This document shows, one piece after another, positions 33,962 to 45,900 of a stretch of DNA of 64,000 bases. Where the stretch lies: assembly GCA_023374025.1 (NCBI GenBank), contig SIJG01000003.1:2138416-2202415 (forward strand), written 5' to 3'. Position numbers and translations under genes: made by a program. The notes beneath the pieces are model-generated. The model made no database searches. It was not told where the DNA came from and worked only from the letters and a program-made list of their open reading frames with translations. Position 1 is the stretch's first letter. Each line of letters begins with the position of its first letter. This DNA comes from Heterodera schachtii. Lineage: Eukaryota; Nematoda; Chromadorea; Rhabditida; Heteroderidae.

Positions 33962-34891
33962 CCGTAAATCCGCTATTTGAATGCCCGGACATTCTTTGTT
34001 CAACCCCTCCAAAAAAGGGCATTTAATTGGAGGCGGCTTGTTCAACCCCTCAAATCTCGGAAATTTTTTTTGCGGGTCAAAAAGGGGTGAAAACAGTTTT
34101 CTAACCGGTTTTATAGTGCAGAGCATAAATATGAGTATTATTTTACCTTTTACAAATTTTTGAAGTTTTAAAAAATTTTGAAAATTTTCATTTTGGCCCT
34201 CGGGAATTTGGACTCGTATTTGAAGATTCATAACTCATTTCAAAGTGGGTCAATTTAAGTACAATAAAGTTTTAAAAATAGAGAAAAATAAGGAGAATTT
34301 TATGAATTTATTTTAAATTTTCTATCATCAAAATGAAAAATTTTTTTCCAGAAATTCTGGAAAAATTCGAATTTTCAGACAAAAAATCAGAACTCGGTTC
34401 TTAAAGGATGTTTACGAAAATTAATATACTCATAAAACCCGCAATTTTTTGCTCTATAGAACTGTATTTATTTCATATTTCTACTATTTTTTTAGAAAAG
34501 ATTAGAAAAATAAAATTGATTTGGGAATTTGGGACCAAAGGGGGGGGGGGGACCACATGGTTTTTGAGTGGGAAAAACTTTTTCACCCAAATTTAGCTGA
34601 AAAATATTTTTTAGAGGTATTTTAGGGTGTTGATAACGAATCTGTAATCAGATTTCGCTTTCGGCATCGACAAAGCCCCAGAATCACTGCGGATATACTC
34701 GATCCCTCCTGGAGGGGGGCATTCTACCAGAGAGGGGCATTGTATTGTTCAACCCCTCTAAAAAAAGGCATTTAATTGGAGGGGGGCATTCTACCAGAGA
34801 GGGGCATTGTATTGTTCAACCCCTCTAAAAAAGGGCATTTAATTGGAGGGGGCATTCTACCAGAGATGGCATTCAAATAGCGGATTTACGG
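33962..34891. mobile_element. TA-flanked inverted-repeat element (Tc1/mariner-like MITE), 930 bp
   Basis: CCGTAAATCCGCTATTTGAA at the left and its complement at the right (to 34891) are perfect inverted termini, each bordered by TA. The interior has repeated segments TTCAACCCCTC.AAAAAAGGGCATTTAATTGGAGG in several direct copies (34001, 34748, 34817) and a G-run, but no transposase. Confidence 0.8.
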
Positions 34892-35146
34892 TATGTAGCA
34901 TTTTAATGTAGTGAAGCGATTTTTAATTATTGATTTTGCTATTTGTTTTGTTTGGTCATTTTTCACATTTTTATCAATACATACCATTCTTTTTTCCTTT
35001 TCTATATATACGTTATATAGGTAAGTTAAAGTCGATATACAGAGAAGAGAGAGTAAGGAAAAGAGAAAAAAATAGAACGACTTAAATTGGCGCTAATTAT
35101 TTTTTATGCTTTTAGTCCACATTTTCTTTTCCTTTTTTGTTCGGTC

Positions 35147-36233
35147 ATGAGCAGCACGACCAGTCGGGAGTATTATTTTGTGATTGTTGGTCGTCAGGAC
35201 CAACCTCTGTTCGAGATGGACTTCCCGCCAAAGAAGCGCGAGCAGCAGCAGGAGACGCACCATTTGCTGCAGTTCATCGCGCACGCCGCGCTGGACATTG
35301 TTGACGAGCAGACACTTCGCGAGACGCAAATGTACTTTAAGGTGGGTTAGTCTAACCCCGAAAAACGAAATTATAATATTTGTGGGCCTTATGGTTTGGG
35401 GCCTCAAACAACGAATTTTACTGCATATTGGCTCATTTCCAATTTTCTGGACAAATTCTTAACAAATGCATCAATTTTTCGGTAATCCTGCAGAATTGCG
35501 GTCCCGACGAAAAATAAATTTAAAAATTTTATTTTTCCTGGGGGTGAAAAAATGTGCTGATTACGAATCTGAGCTCAGATTTAGCAAAATCATTGATTTT
35601 ATCTATGTTTTTCATCAGTGTTTGATTTTTTCCAAAATTTTAAGAAAATTAATCAAGCGTTAAAATTCATACAGAGATATTGTAAAGCTCAAAAAGAGCT
35701 TTCGGATGAACTAAATTTATGGAGAAGGCAAATTAAAAGTTTTATATGATTTTTTATTTTTTAAATTTACTTTTCGTCGGGACCGCAATTCTGCATGATT
35801 ACCAATTTTTCTCGGTGGCGTCAAAAGTAAAGCCGCCTCGGTATTTAGCACTTATCCGACGCCTTATTAGTGGACCAAATTTTATGAATATTTTTAACCA
35901 TGGCAAATTATTTGCCGGCCATTAAATTGTCATTATGTCCATTTTCCAGATTGTGGACAAGTTCAACGAATGGTTTGTGTCGGCATTTGTTACTGCCAGT
36001 AGAATTCGCTTTTTGATGTTGCACACGCAAAAGAATGAGGACGGAATCAAACAATTCTTCCAGGAAATGTTCGTTTGTTGTCAATGAATTTTGCAAAAAT
36101 TCACGCTTCATTCAGTTATGAGATGTACATCAAATTCTCGATGAACCCTTTCTATCGGCAAGACACTCCGATCAGATCGCCCAGCTTTGACCAGAAAGCG
36201 GCGATGTATGGACGGAAGTTTTTAGGGGTTTAA
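35147..36233 (+). CDS. TRAPPC2: TRAPP complex subunit 2 (sedlin)
   Basis: Exons 35147-35341, 35950-36068 and 36116-36233; phases 0 and 2; 143 residues against 140 in human. TRAPPC2 is a longin-fold adaptor of the TRAPP vesicle-tethering complexes at the ER-Golgi. Diagnostic stretches are [56 protein letters not shown] and [10 protein letters not shown] followed by SPIRS-type residues. The Asp equivalent to human D47 lies in the conserved AALDIVDE helix. A TTTTAG acceptor about 35 bp before the ATG suits trans-splicing. The gene is followed 374 bp later by UTP13 on the same strand. Confidence 0.95.
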
Positions 36234-36606
36234 AAAGACATTGGAAGTTTAAGTTTTTGTTGCCATCAGATTTGTGTATTTTTTGCATTACATTATTTTA
36301 TACGGGTTTAAATATTTTAAATAAAAGAATTTGCTTTTTTAGTTTTTACATCTCATATATGTTTTGTGTCGTAACTTATGACTCGCATACAAGTATTTTT
36401 GTGTTTCATGGCACTATTCGTCCCATAATCTGACCGGAATCACTATTTTTACGAAAGGCGTTCGATGGCATTTCGACCTGCCACAAAATTATTTGCATTT
36501 GAACTTAATCACAACCAAGTTTTTTCTCCTTTAACCTCAACACAACTAACTATTTATTTTCATTTTTACCTCTTCCATTGTTGTTTAGCTGCTACCTAAG
36601 TTAAAA

Positions 36607-39600
36607 ATGGTCATTCCCTCGTCACTTTTCTCTTTGATGGAAATTCGGAAAACGAAGACTTTCTCCGTCTCTCCCTCTTCACTCTCCGATTCTCCTCCCA
36701 ACTCTTCCGCTGACATTGCTTCTTCTCTGCCCACCGGTGATGACGAAGTGTACGACACCGCTTTTGTCTCGTGCGGCTCAAATTGTGTGGCGGTGGCGAC
36801 AAACAGTGCGGCGTTGCGCATCCACTGTTTGGACTCGGGCGAAAGTGTCGGCATTGGCCATGGTAAAAACAAATTGGTAGATTTATGCGTACTTTCCTAG
36901 TCAAACATGGTAGATTTCACATACATTTGCATTTAAAATTGGCTTAAAAAGTAATGTAATTTTGTACATTTATAGGCATTTGAAAATATGTGTGAAATCT
37001 GCTGCTGTAAAACAGGAAAGTACCCATTTCCGGACCGGCAAATTAATTTCCAATTCGCTGGATAAAACATCCGTTTTTATTCCCGTAAAAATAAAATAAA
37101 GTGAATTTCTGAGTCGGACCTCAACTGGCTAATACTTAATTGAATTGTTAAATTTTAGGCCATTCCCAAAGCATTTTGTGCGTTGACTCGCCGAGTTGGG
37201 ATGACCAAATGGTCGCCTCCGGGTCCAAAGACAATTCCATTTTCTTTTGGCGCATTGGTGGAGTGAAGACGGATTCGGCCAGCGATGGGCACCAAAATTT
37301 GACGAATGCATTTATGGCCGACAAAATTGCAATGGCCACAGGGCACACACATTCCGTGGCAAGGTTGGCTTCAGCACTTTGGCATTTTTGGTCATTGTTA
37401 GCATTGAAATGGCTGAAAATCATGGGACATTGTTTCGTAAAACGCACTTTTCAGTGTCGCCTTTTCCCACTCCAAAAGTTTGCCCTTTCTCGTCAGTGTG
37501 TCGACAGACACCACACTGAAACTGTGGCCCCTCTCCGAACTGATTGTCAAGCAGGAGAAGGGCGAGCAGCAGCAACAACTTGGAGAGTAAGAGAACGGGG
37601 GAGAGGGTACATAACACCGCATTTTCAAGCCCGTAGTCAGAAAAATGCCAGAGAGCAAAAAACAGGAACTTGATTGTTTTTCGAAAAAAATGGATTAAAT
37701 TTTGCCATTTTGAGGTCACAAACCTGAAAGTAAGATTAAATTTGGGTTCGATGGTTCCGATAGGCACCAACAGGAAATTTTTTTTGAGATTTTAATGCAT
37801 TTTGTTAAGGAAATGAGGAAAAAATTTTATTTTTCATTCCCCCCCCTGGCTACTTCCCTGTCCACCTTTAATTTGAGACGGTTAACGGTGACATTAGAAA
37901 TGAATGTATGCCATGGCATTTTTTATCAAATTATCTGTAGAATTCGACCCACACAGCTACAACAAATCTTGTCTTTAATAAGTTACTCGTACAGTTTCAA
38001 ACTGTCGGCCTCCGCTACCGTTGTTGCCCACTCCAAGGACATCAACAGCGTGGACATAAGTGCCAACGACAGACTGTGCGTAACCGCGTCAATGGACAAA
38101 ACGGCAAAGCTTTGGCACATCGACCGGAAGACGGGCCAACTGAGCGCGGGTGGGACACTCGGGGGACACAAGCGGGGCGTGTGGTGCGCACGTTTCTCCA
38201 AAAACCAACAGGTGGGGGATGATCTGAGTTGGGTTACATAAAATTTGTTGGATTGATCTACGAAAGTGAAATTCTCCAAAGTCGGGGCACGCGATCTTCG
38301 CCCCACAACCCAAAAATTTCGGCGCACCCCAAAAAAATGCAAATTTTTCTTTTTTCGGCGCCTATTAGAAAAACTTCTCGGAAACAATTTGCTTTTTCTT
38401 GTCCTTTTATACTCATCAACCGTTCATTACCGTCTTTGAATTTTCGTATGTTTTTTAGTTAGTCGCCACATGCAGCGGCGACCTCACCATAAAACTGTTT
38501 TCATTGCTCGACAAGACGTGCACTCGGACGCTTGAGGGGCACCAATTTGCTGTGCTTTCGGTTCCTTTTTAATTTTCATTTTATACTTTCATATAATCAC
38601 ATTTACAAAATGTTCCACAGATTTTGTTCATTGACAACGGCTCAAAACTGGTCTCTGTGGACGGCGGGGGACTGATCAAACTTTGGGACGTGAAAAAGGG
38701 CATTTGCGTGCGAACGGAGGAGGCGCACAGCGACAAAATTTGGTCACTGCGCGAATTGCCACCGGCGGAGGAAGCGAAAAATAATTGTAAGAATTTTAAT
38801 TTTAATCAAATGATACTTTTTGTAAAACGATTGACTTTTTCAGCCATTGGTCCCCCCAAAATGCATTTTATGACCGGCGCAGCGGACGGACAATTCGCAA
38901 TTTGGACGGACATTTCGGAGGAGGTCAAAGCGGAGAAACGCGCGGAGCAAACAAAGCGGACGGAGGACGAGCAACGGTTGTCCAACCTTTTGGACCAGGA
39001 CAGACTTGGCGATGCACTTCTGCTCACGCTCGACTTGAGCCAACCGTTTCAGTGCGTTTTTTTACCCATGAAATATCATTTTATAAATTAGAGTCAAACC
39101 GGATTTTCTATTTTCAATGGGCCCCTTCGGTCACCTTTCAAAACCCAATTAAACAAGAAAAATTTAAGTTATCAATGCCAATTCTTAAAACAGCTTTCAT
39201 TAAATCACAATTGACATTTTGAGGTGTTTGACCGTGTTGAACAAGTTGGCCATGGATGGGCCACAGTCGGAGGAATCCGATGCCAAACTTTTGGCACTGT
39301 TTCGCCGTCTGAGTGCTGCTCAGCTGTCCATTCTGTTGGACTACGCCGCCCAATGGAACACAAATACGCGAACATATGCAGTGAGTGGGACGAGGGGAAA
39401 TTGGGCACCAACAAATTCACTCCTAATTACTTCCATCGTAATAATGTAAATTGTTTAATTAGGCGTTCCTATTAAATCATTATATTCACTTTTCAGGTAG
39501 CCCAATTGGTGCTGAACTGTGTGCTGAAATGTGTACATCCTGAACAACTGTTGAAACTGCCAAACATTGGCGAAGTGGTCAAAACATTTTTGCCCTACTC

Positions 39601-39836
39601 ACTCAGGTACACACAAAACATTTTTGTCAGCTTCCCCGCCCGACAAAAATGTTTTTGTTTCCTAAATTTCTTACCTTTATAGATTTTAAATCAAAAATCC
39701 AAATTTCTTGTTTTTTCAATGTTTAAAAAATTGCTCCTAACATTTTTACCTTTTAAGACATTATGGTCGGCTAACGACACAACGGAAGAAAGTGAGCCAA
39801 CTCAACTACACCTTTTCATGCATGAGACTCAACTGA
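36607..39836 (+). CDS. TBL3: U3 snoRNP component UTP13 / TBL3, apparently lacking the first propeller
   Basis: Ten exons: 36607-36862, 37159-37363, 37455-37586, 37995-38211, 38459-38560, 38621-38786, 38844-39051, 39224-39380, 39497-39606 and 39758-39836; 543 residues. WD40 repeats carry recognisable ends: [45 protein letters not shown] and GQFAIWTDI. The Utp13-specific C-terminal domain follows ([48 protein letters not shown]). Human TBL3 has 808 residues; about 260 N-terminal residues, most of the first beta-propeller, have no counterpart here, and only about 370 bp separates this start from TRAPPC2. The protein belongs to the UTP-B complex of the small-subunit processome in the nucleolus. 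Confidence 0.9.
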
Positions 39837-39979
39837 TGTTTTTTTTGTTTTCTGTGTTTTGTTGACTTATTCAAATAAATTGTTGTCGCTTTCACCGTTT
39901 TAACTTTTAAAATTGTGCTTTTCTCATTTCAAATATTTTAGAATTTTGCATTTCTTTTTATGACAAATTTTACAGCAAA

Positions 39980-41857
39980 ATGACTCATCATAATGACGTG
40001 CTAATGGCCGACGCCGAAGAGGGAATGCCGCCGCTGGAGGAAGTGCCGGACGGTGAAGAAACACAGCAGCAGCAGTTCACAAAGCAGACAAAACGGAGAA
40101 AGGTAGGCAATTGCGTGTGTTTGGCAAATAGGTTGCTCGAGAGTTGAGGTTTTTAGTCACAGAAATCCCGAGAATTTTCGGGTTTTCCCGAGAGTCGAGC
40201 CGCCCATGTGGGAAGAGCCCTTTTCGAACACTTTGGAAAAGCATTGGAACAAAAGTGCATTGAAAAATAAGAACCGTTAAAATTACGCAATTTTTTGGAT
40301 GAATTTCCGCCAAAAAAATTCATAATTTTCCGCCCATTAAGTCATAGGACATTACCAATGATCACTGCTTTATTCACTTTTTCTGCCTTTTTCCTTTATT
40401 TCAGACTGATCGGAAGCGAAAGTCGGCGGAAGAGACGGAAACTGCGCTGGAGGCCAACTATCCGTCGGCACAGTTGGTGGCAGAAAAGCGTGCCAAGATG
40501 GAGGCGGACATTCGCCGCGTGGCGGTGCCGCCCCATCGCTACCAAACGCTGAAGCGCCAATGGGCAAAAGTGACGGCACCTATTGTCAACGAACTGAAGC
40601 TGCAAATTCGGTCAGTTTTGCCGGAATCGGTGTCCATTCCCCGCGCTTTGTCACGAGTTAATGCCATTTTTAACTCCTCTGATTTTTGTTGGCTTATTTT
40701 TCAGGTACAACTTGAGGACCCGTTGTGTCGAGATCCGTTGTCCAGACGAGAAGACCAGCAAATCGAATTTACAAAAAGCGGCCGGTAGGAAAACAAAGAA
40801 ATATCTAACAATTAGCATTTACGGATAATTGGACTATTTGTTCATTCTCTCATGTTTCAGATTTTGTGCACGCTTTTCTTCTCGGCTTTGAGGTGGACGA
40901 CGCCATTGCGCTGATCCGCCTTGACCATTTATTCTTGGAAAGCTTCGAAGTCAATGACGGTATGGTAAACGCCATTAAAAAATATAAAATATTTCGGAAT
41001 CCCCAAAAATAGTCGACAAAACCCGATCCGACTCATATGTTTATTATAATATTGTACCTTTTTTCCGGGTCAACTAAGGGCTTATCATTTCATTTCTATT
41101 CTCTGCACTTTTCTTGCCCCAATTTGTTCGTACTTCTTTTCCCGTACAGTGAAACGGCTCAGTGGCGACCATTTGAGCCGTGCGATTGGCCGAATTGCGG
41201 GCAAAGACGGACGTGTGAAAATGACCATTGAGAACGTGACGAAGACACGCGTAGTGCTGGCCAACGACAAAATCCATTTGCTGGGCGCCTACAGCAATTT
41301 GCGCGTGGCACGGCACACAATTTGCAGTTTAATTATGGGTGAGTGGAGGCGACGGCACATGGCACGGCAGAATCATTTAGTCGACAAAAGGATTGTTCGT
41401 GGAATTTTTCCACAATTAAAGTTTTATTAGGCCGATCCTTTAGTTTTTAATGGAATTATGATTGTGTTTTTTGATTGGTAACTTCCAAAAGAAACATAGA
41501 AAAGTCACATTCTATTTTTTGGTTAAAAAATTAAACTTTTTATGTTGTGGGATGGATTCGAACTCCCGCCTCTTTTCCATTGACTATTCTAACTGAACAA
41601 CACACATACAAGCACTCTTTTAACTGGGAGCTAAAAATAGACGTTTTTTGGCATCCTTTTGATTTGCTTTTCACCATTTTGTAAAAGATTTGATTAAATA
41701 TAATCTTTTATTTGTTGAAATGCATATAAAAATTCACGTTTTTTCCGTATAATATACATACCGTATTCATACAAAATTGCCTTTTTCAGGGACGCCGATC
41801 AACAAAATCTATGGGAATTTGCGCAATTTGTCAAGTCGCCTTGCGGAAGAATTGTAA
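39980..41857 (+). CDS. PNO1: RNA-binding protein PNO1 (DIM2), KH-domain ribosome assembly factor
   Basis: Six exons: 39980-40102, 40405-40610, 40705-40784, 40861-40959, 41150-41338 and 41790-41857; phases 0, 2, 1, 1, 1; 254 residues against 252 in human. PNO1 binds the 3' end of 18S pre-rRNA in pre-40S particles and guides NOB1 cleavage. Core motifs are [69 protein letters not shown], the diverged second KH domain, and the terminal [17 protein letters not shown]. The gene begins 143 bp after the UTP13 stop, with an acceptor (TTTTACAG) 5 bp from the ATG, suggesting downstream-operon processing with trans-splicing. Confidence 0.95.
41525..41612 (-). pseudogene. tRNA-like sequence in PNO1 intron
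   Basis: On the minus strand, TTGTTCAGTTAGAA and GGGAGTTCGAATCC sit about 40 nt apart as A-box and B-box/T-loop elements. The ends GTGTGTTGTT and ATCCCACAAC do not form a full acceptor stem. This is probably a tRNA-derived repeat (SINE-like) or a decayed tRNA gene. Confidence 0.4.
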
Positions 41858-42900
41858 TGAAAAAAGAAAATCCTTATGTTGTTTTGACACAGTTATAAAA
41901 TTCAACTTTTCTTTCTCCGTGCTGCTCACAATCAGCAATTTTTTGTTGTTAAATAAATTCATATTCACATGGAAACGACGACAAAAACAGAAAAGATAAA
42001 GGGAAAGATAAAAGGGCAATTAATTAATTAATTGGGCGGGGGGGGGGGGAGGCAAACGCCACACATTGGCGATGATTAATTAGTGATAAAGTCTCTCTAC
42101 CCTAATGGGAATGAATGGGTTGGGAATTTTTGTTGTGCTGTTACGGTAGCGGGCTGTTTGTTACCGACTGCTGACTGGTTTGATAATTTGATCATCATAA
42201 TTTGGCGAGGGGGGGGGGGCAAATGGACACTTTTCCCTCCCAAAATGATTTTATGGGTTTTTGACGACCCGGGGGAAATAAATTCAAATGGCGGACGGAC
42301 CAATGACAAATTGCGCAGAGAAAAACAAAAATTTCGCTGTTTTAAAGTGTAAACATTTTGTGCAACAAAAAAAGAGCAAAAATAATAATACACAAACAAA
42401 GAAAAAAGGAAAAAAGTGAAAAGAAATGAAAGAAAAAACGAATGAAAAATGACTGGAAAAAAGGGAACAATGAAAAGGATAAAATAAAAGTGAAGGAATA
42501 GGCAGAGAATTGGGGGTAGGGACTGAACTGACGGGGGGCATTTGGCGGATGGATGCGTCCATTTATTTGTCTACCGGCTTCTTCAAATTGGGAGATCTAA
42601 AAACTGAATACACATAACACATTTAGGCATAATTAGTGTAACCATCATCATTAACACTATCAGAGAGAGAACGAAATGGCCTTAAGAGAGAGAGAGAGAG
42701 AGAGAAATGTGGGAAATAGCATGTAGGGAAGAGAAGTCAGAAGGCCTATGGCCCATGGTGACAGCAGAGAGTCAGAAAAAGGCAGTGGAGAGAAAGAGAA
42801 ACAGACAGAGAGAGGGGGAAAGAGAGATGAATGGTAACAACTACAGTAGGAATAACAATAGTTTTCAGTCAACAGTGTCCATTGGAAATGGTGACCGCCC
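41858..42900. other. Intergenic region between convergent PNO1 and mab-3-like genes
   Basis: It contains G-runs (about 42038, 42211), AT-rich stretches and a GA tract at 42661-42704 that lies in the 3' flank of the minus-strand gene. No coding exon is recognised. Confidence 0.5.
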
Positions 42901-45900
42901 TCAGGGCATGCCATTGGCACTGCCGCCCCCTGACGAAGAAAAGGAGGCCGCCTGCAGCAACGAGTCGCGCAGGATGGAGCTGATACTGAACAGGAAATTG
43001 CTGCTGCTGCCACTGCCACCGTTGTCGGCGCCGCTTTCGTTGCCGCCGGCACTTTTTGCCTGCCGAAAGTGTTCCTCCGTTTTGACCGCTGCGGCGACCG
43101 CGTCAGCGTCGGCGGCGGCCATCGCGGCAACAGAGGACACCGGCGGGGACGACGCGGCCGTCGTTGTCGCCGGCGGGCGGCACATCGCTCCCGCCGTCGC
43201 CGACTGCGGCGCGTCCGTTGCGTCGCCAGCGCCGCCGACCAGCGAAGGCAGCAACAATTGATGCTGTTGTTGTGTTGTTGTTGCTGCTGTTGTGGCATTT
43301 CTACTAGTAATTGCTGCTGTTTTTGCTTTTGGAAGGCAATCGCCTGCAGCAAAAGTCTGAAAAATTGTGGAAAAGATTATGGTGGATTTATTTTTAAAAA
43401 AGTAGGAGGAAATTACGGTAGATTTGTGAGAGATTTTGAACGAATTACTTAAAATTAGCATTTCATTGGCACCTTTCGAGATCCATCGGGTTGATCGGTC
43501 TCGGGTTGGGCAACGCCGACACTGTCGCCGCCGGCGTTGGCAGTGCCGGAGGCCCAACAGCGTCAAATGGATTCATTTGCTGTTTGACGATGTCTTCGAC
43601 GAGTTGCAGCTGTTGGGGGACCACTCCATTTGTGCCATTATTGCTGTTGCTGAATGCGTTGAGCAATGCCAACATCGTCTCCATCCGTGCCATGGCGGGC
43701 ATCAGCGGTGGCGCGCCATTCTGTGCCAAAACCTATGAGGGAAAAAAAGAGGAATTGATTTCCGATCATTGATTATTGTCAGTGTTGGATGAGTTTCTAA
43801 TCATCCCCTCTGATCACCTGCTGTTGCTGCTGACAATGAGCAATGTTAGGCAGTGCCGTCGGCGCAACGGTTGCGGTTGGGCTGGGCAACAGCGGCGGAC
43901 ACACCGGCGGCGTCATCACTTTGTCGCTGGCGGGCGGAGTGCCAAAAGTGCCGAGCAGTGCCACGGGTGATGGGAGCGGCGGTTGCTGCTGCTGCTGCGA
44001 ATGTTGTGGCATTGCCGGAGGCAAAAGCATTGAGGGCGACGCGTGCAGGGCGTGGTTGGCATTGGCATTGGCGTGGTGATGCGGCGGCGGGGGCAATGGC
44101 ATCAGAAAACCGCCAGCAGCCGTTTCAACGGGTGCAGAGGCATTGAACTCGGCAGCGGCAGCAGTCAAAATCTGTTAGAGGGATTTCCAAGAATTGACGG
44201 ATCAATGGGTGGGTAATTATTGATCCTTTTTATCACTGTGATAAGTAGAAAGCTACTTTGGGAGTGGGAGAGTAGCTTCGAAGATTTTTCAGGTAAGATC
44301 GTGTGATAAGAGTGACCAATCCTCGTTTATCCACTTCAAATGGCCTAATTAATCATATAGCTCAGTGCTTAATCTAAGTTTGAGTGATTAACACCTTCCA
44401 ATGGAGTTGATTGACCGGAAAAGTGATCTTTGGGGAGTCTAAAATAGTTAGACTGACCATTAATTAGTGTGGCTTAATGATCCTAATAGTTCAATGAAAG
44501 AGCTTTAACTAGTCAACCATTCATTCTTCTCCCGGTCAGGTTAGTGATGCTCACCTGCTGTTGATGCTGCTGTTGGTTCCGCAACAGCATCGCCAGTTGC
44601 AATGCGTTCAGTTGCGCTGCCGCAGCTGTCGCCGCGTGGGGCGGTGCCGCAGAGGCCACCGATTGGTGCGGAAAGGCGTTGTTGCGCTGTTGGCCAATAA
44701 ATGTTGCGGCAGTCGCCGCCGCACTGCTCGCCACCGGCGCCGCCGCTGCTGATTGCACTGCCTGTACAACTCGGCGTTGATGTTGCTGCTGGTGATGGAA
44801 ATGGTGAAGGTGGTGCTGATGCTGGTGATGGTCCAACGATGGCACCATTGGACCAGCATTTGGCACTCCGATGCCATTGCCAATGCCATTATGCGCTTGA
44901 GGCAGTGGCGGCGGTTGGAAAAGCATCGCCCGGTTTTGCTGCTGCTGGTGATGCTTTTGTTCCAGCAGCCCGTTGCGCAAGGTATTCTGAACAGAAACAA
45001 ACCGGAATAGTAAAATAAGAAACTGGCAAAATGTTATGCCGCGGGTGGGAATCGAACCCACGCCTCCGCGCTACTCCATTTCGGGGCGAGAGTCTCCGCC
45101 TCGCGAGAAATTCTCGGCTTTTGGGCTTCGCCCCAAGTCTCGGATTTCACATCACACGGAAAACGGTGAAACAAAACGCCACACACCTTTGTCAACGAGG
45201 AAATTGTGGACGGATGGGTCGGCTTCTTCTTGAACGCCTTCTTCAGCAGCATTGCCATCGGAATCCGAAGCTGAATTCGAATTAATTAACTTTTGAGGGG
45301 GTGGGAGGGCGTTGTTCAATCACTGATCAATAAGCATCATATTCGACCATTATTCAAAAAAGGTAACAGTTTAATTGATCAGATATTGGCTGATCAGCAA
45401 CCGATTTCCGGAAGGTAACCGAGAAAACTATGAGATCATCCAGAAGTTTCTCTGGTTTCTAGGGATCTTGGACTCGACTCTCGGGGTCAATTATTGTTCT
45501 CATTTGTCAATGGTCCTTGTCTGTGTCTCTTTGTCGCTCTCTCTGTCTCTCTCTCTCTCTCCATCTCTGTCTCTCTCTCTCTCTTTCCCTGTGTCTCTTC
45601 TTTCTGTCCACTGTTTTCCACACTTTTGCCCACCTGCTGTTGCTGCTGATGGTTCGGCGACGGACTTTTGCCCCCGGCGTTTGTCCCCTGCGGCGTCCTT
45701 TGTCCCTCTTCATCCCCCCCGGCGCCGCCGTTCTGCGATTGGCCATTCTGATGATGATGGTGTGTGGTGTGCACTCGCGCCTTCTTCTGCTGTCTTCTCA
45801 GTTTGATTTGGTCGGCCATCAGACGCCGTCGCTGCTCCACCAAAGCGCACTAACGGAAAAATTTAGCAATTTTATTGTGCCCTAATTAATTTTATAGGCC

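Noticed and set aside
42660..43352. 230-codon minus frame reading past the mab-3 stop
   Set aside because: Arg-rich out-of-frame reading of the last exon that ends in GA-repeat translation.
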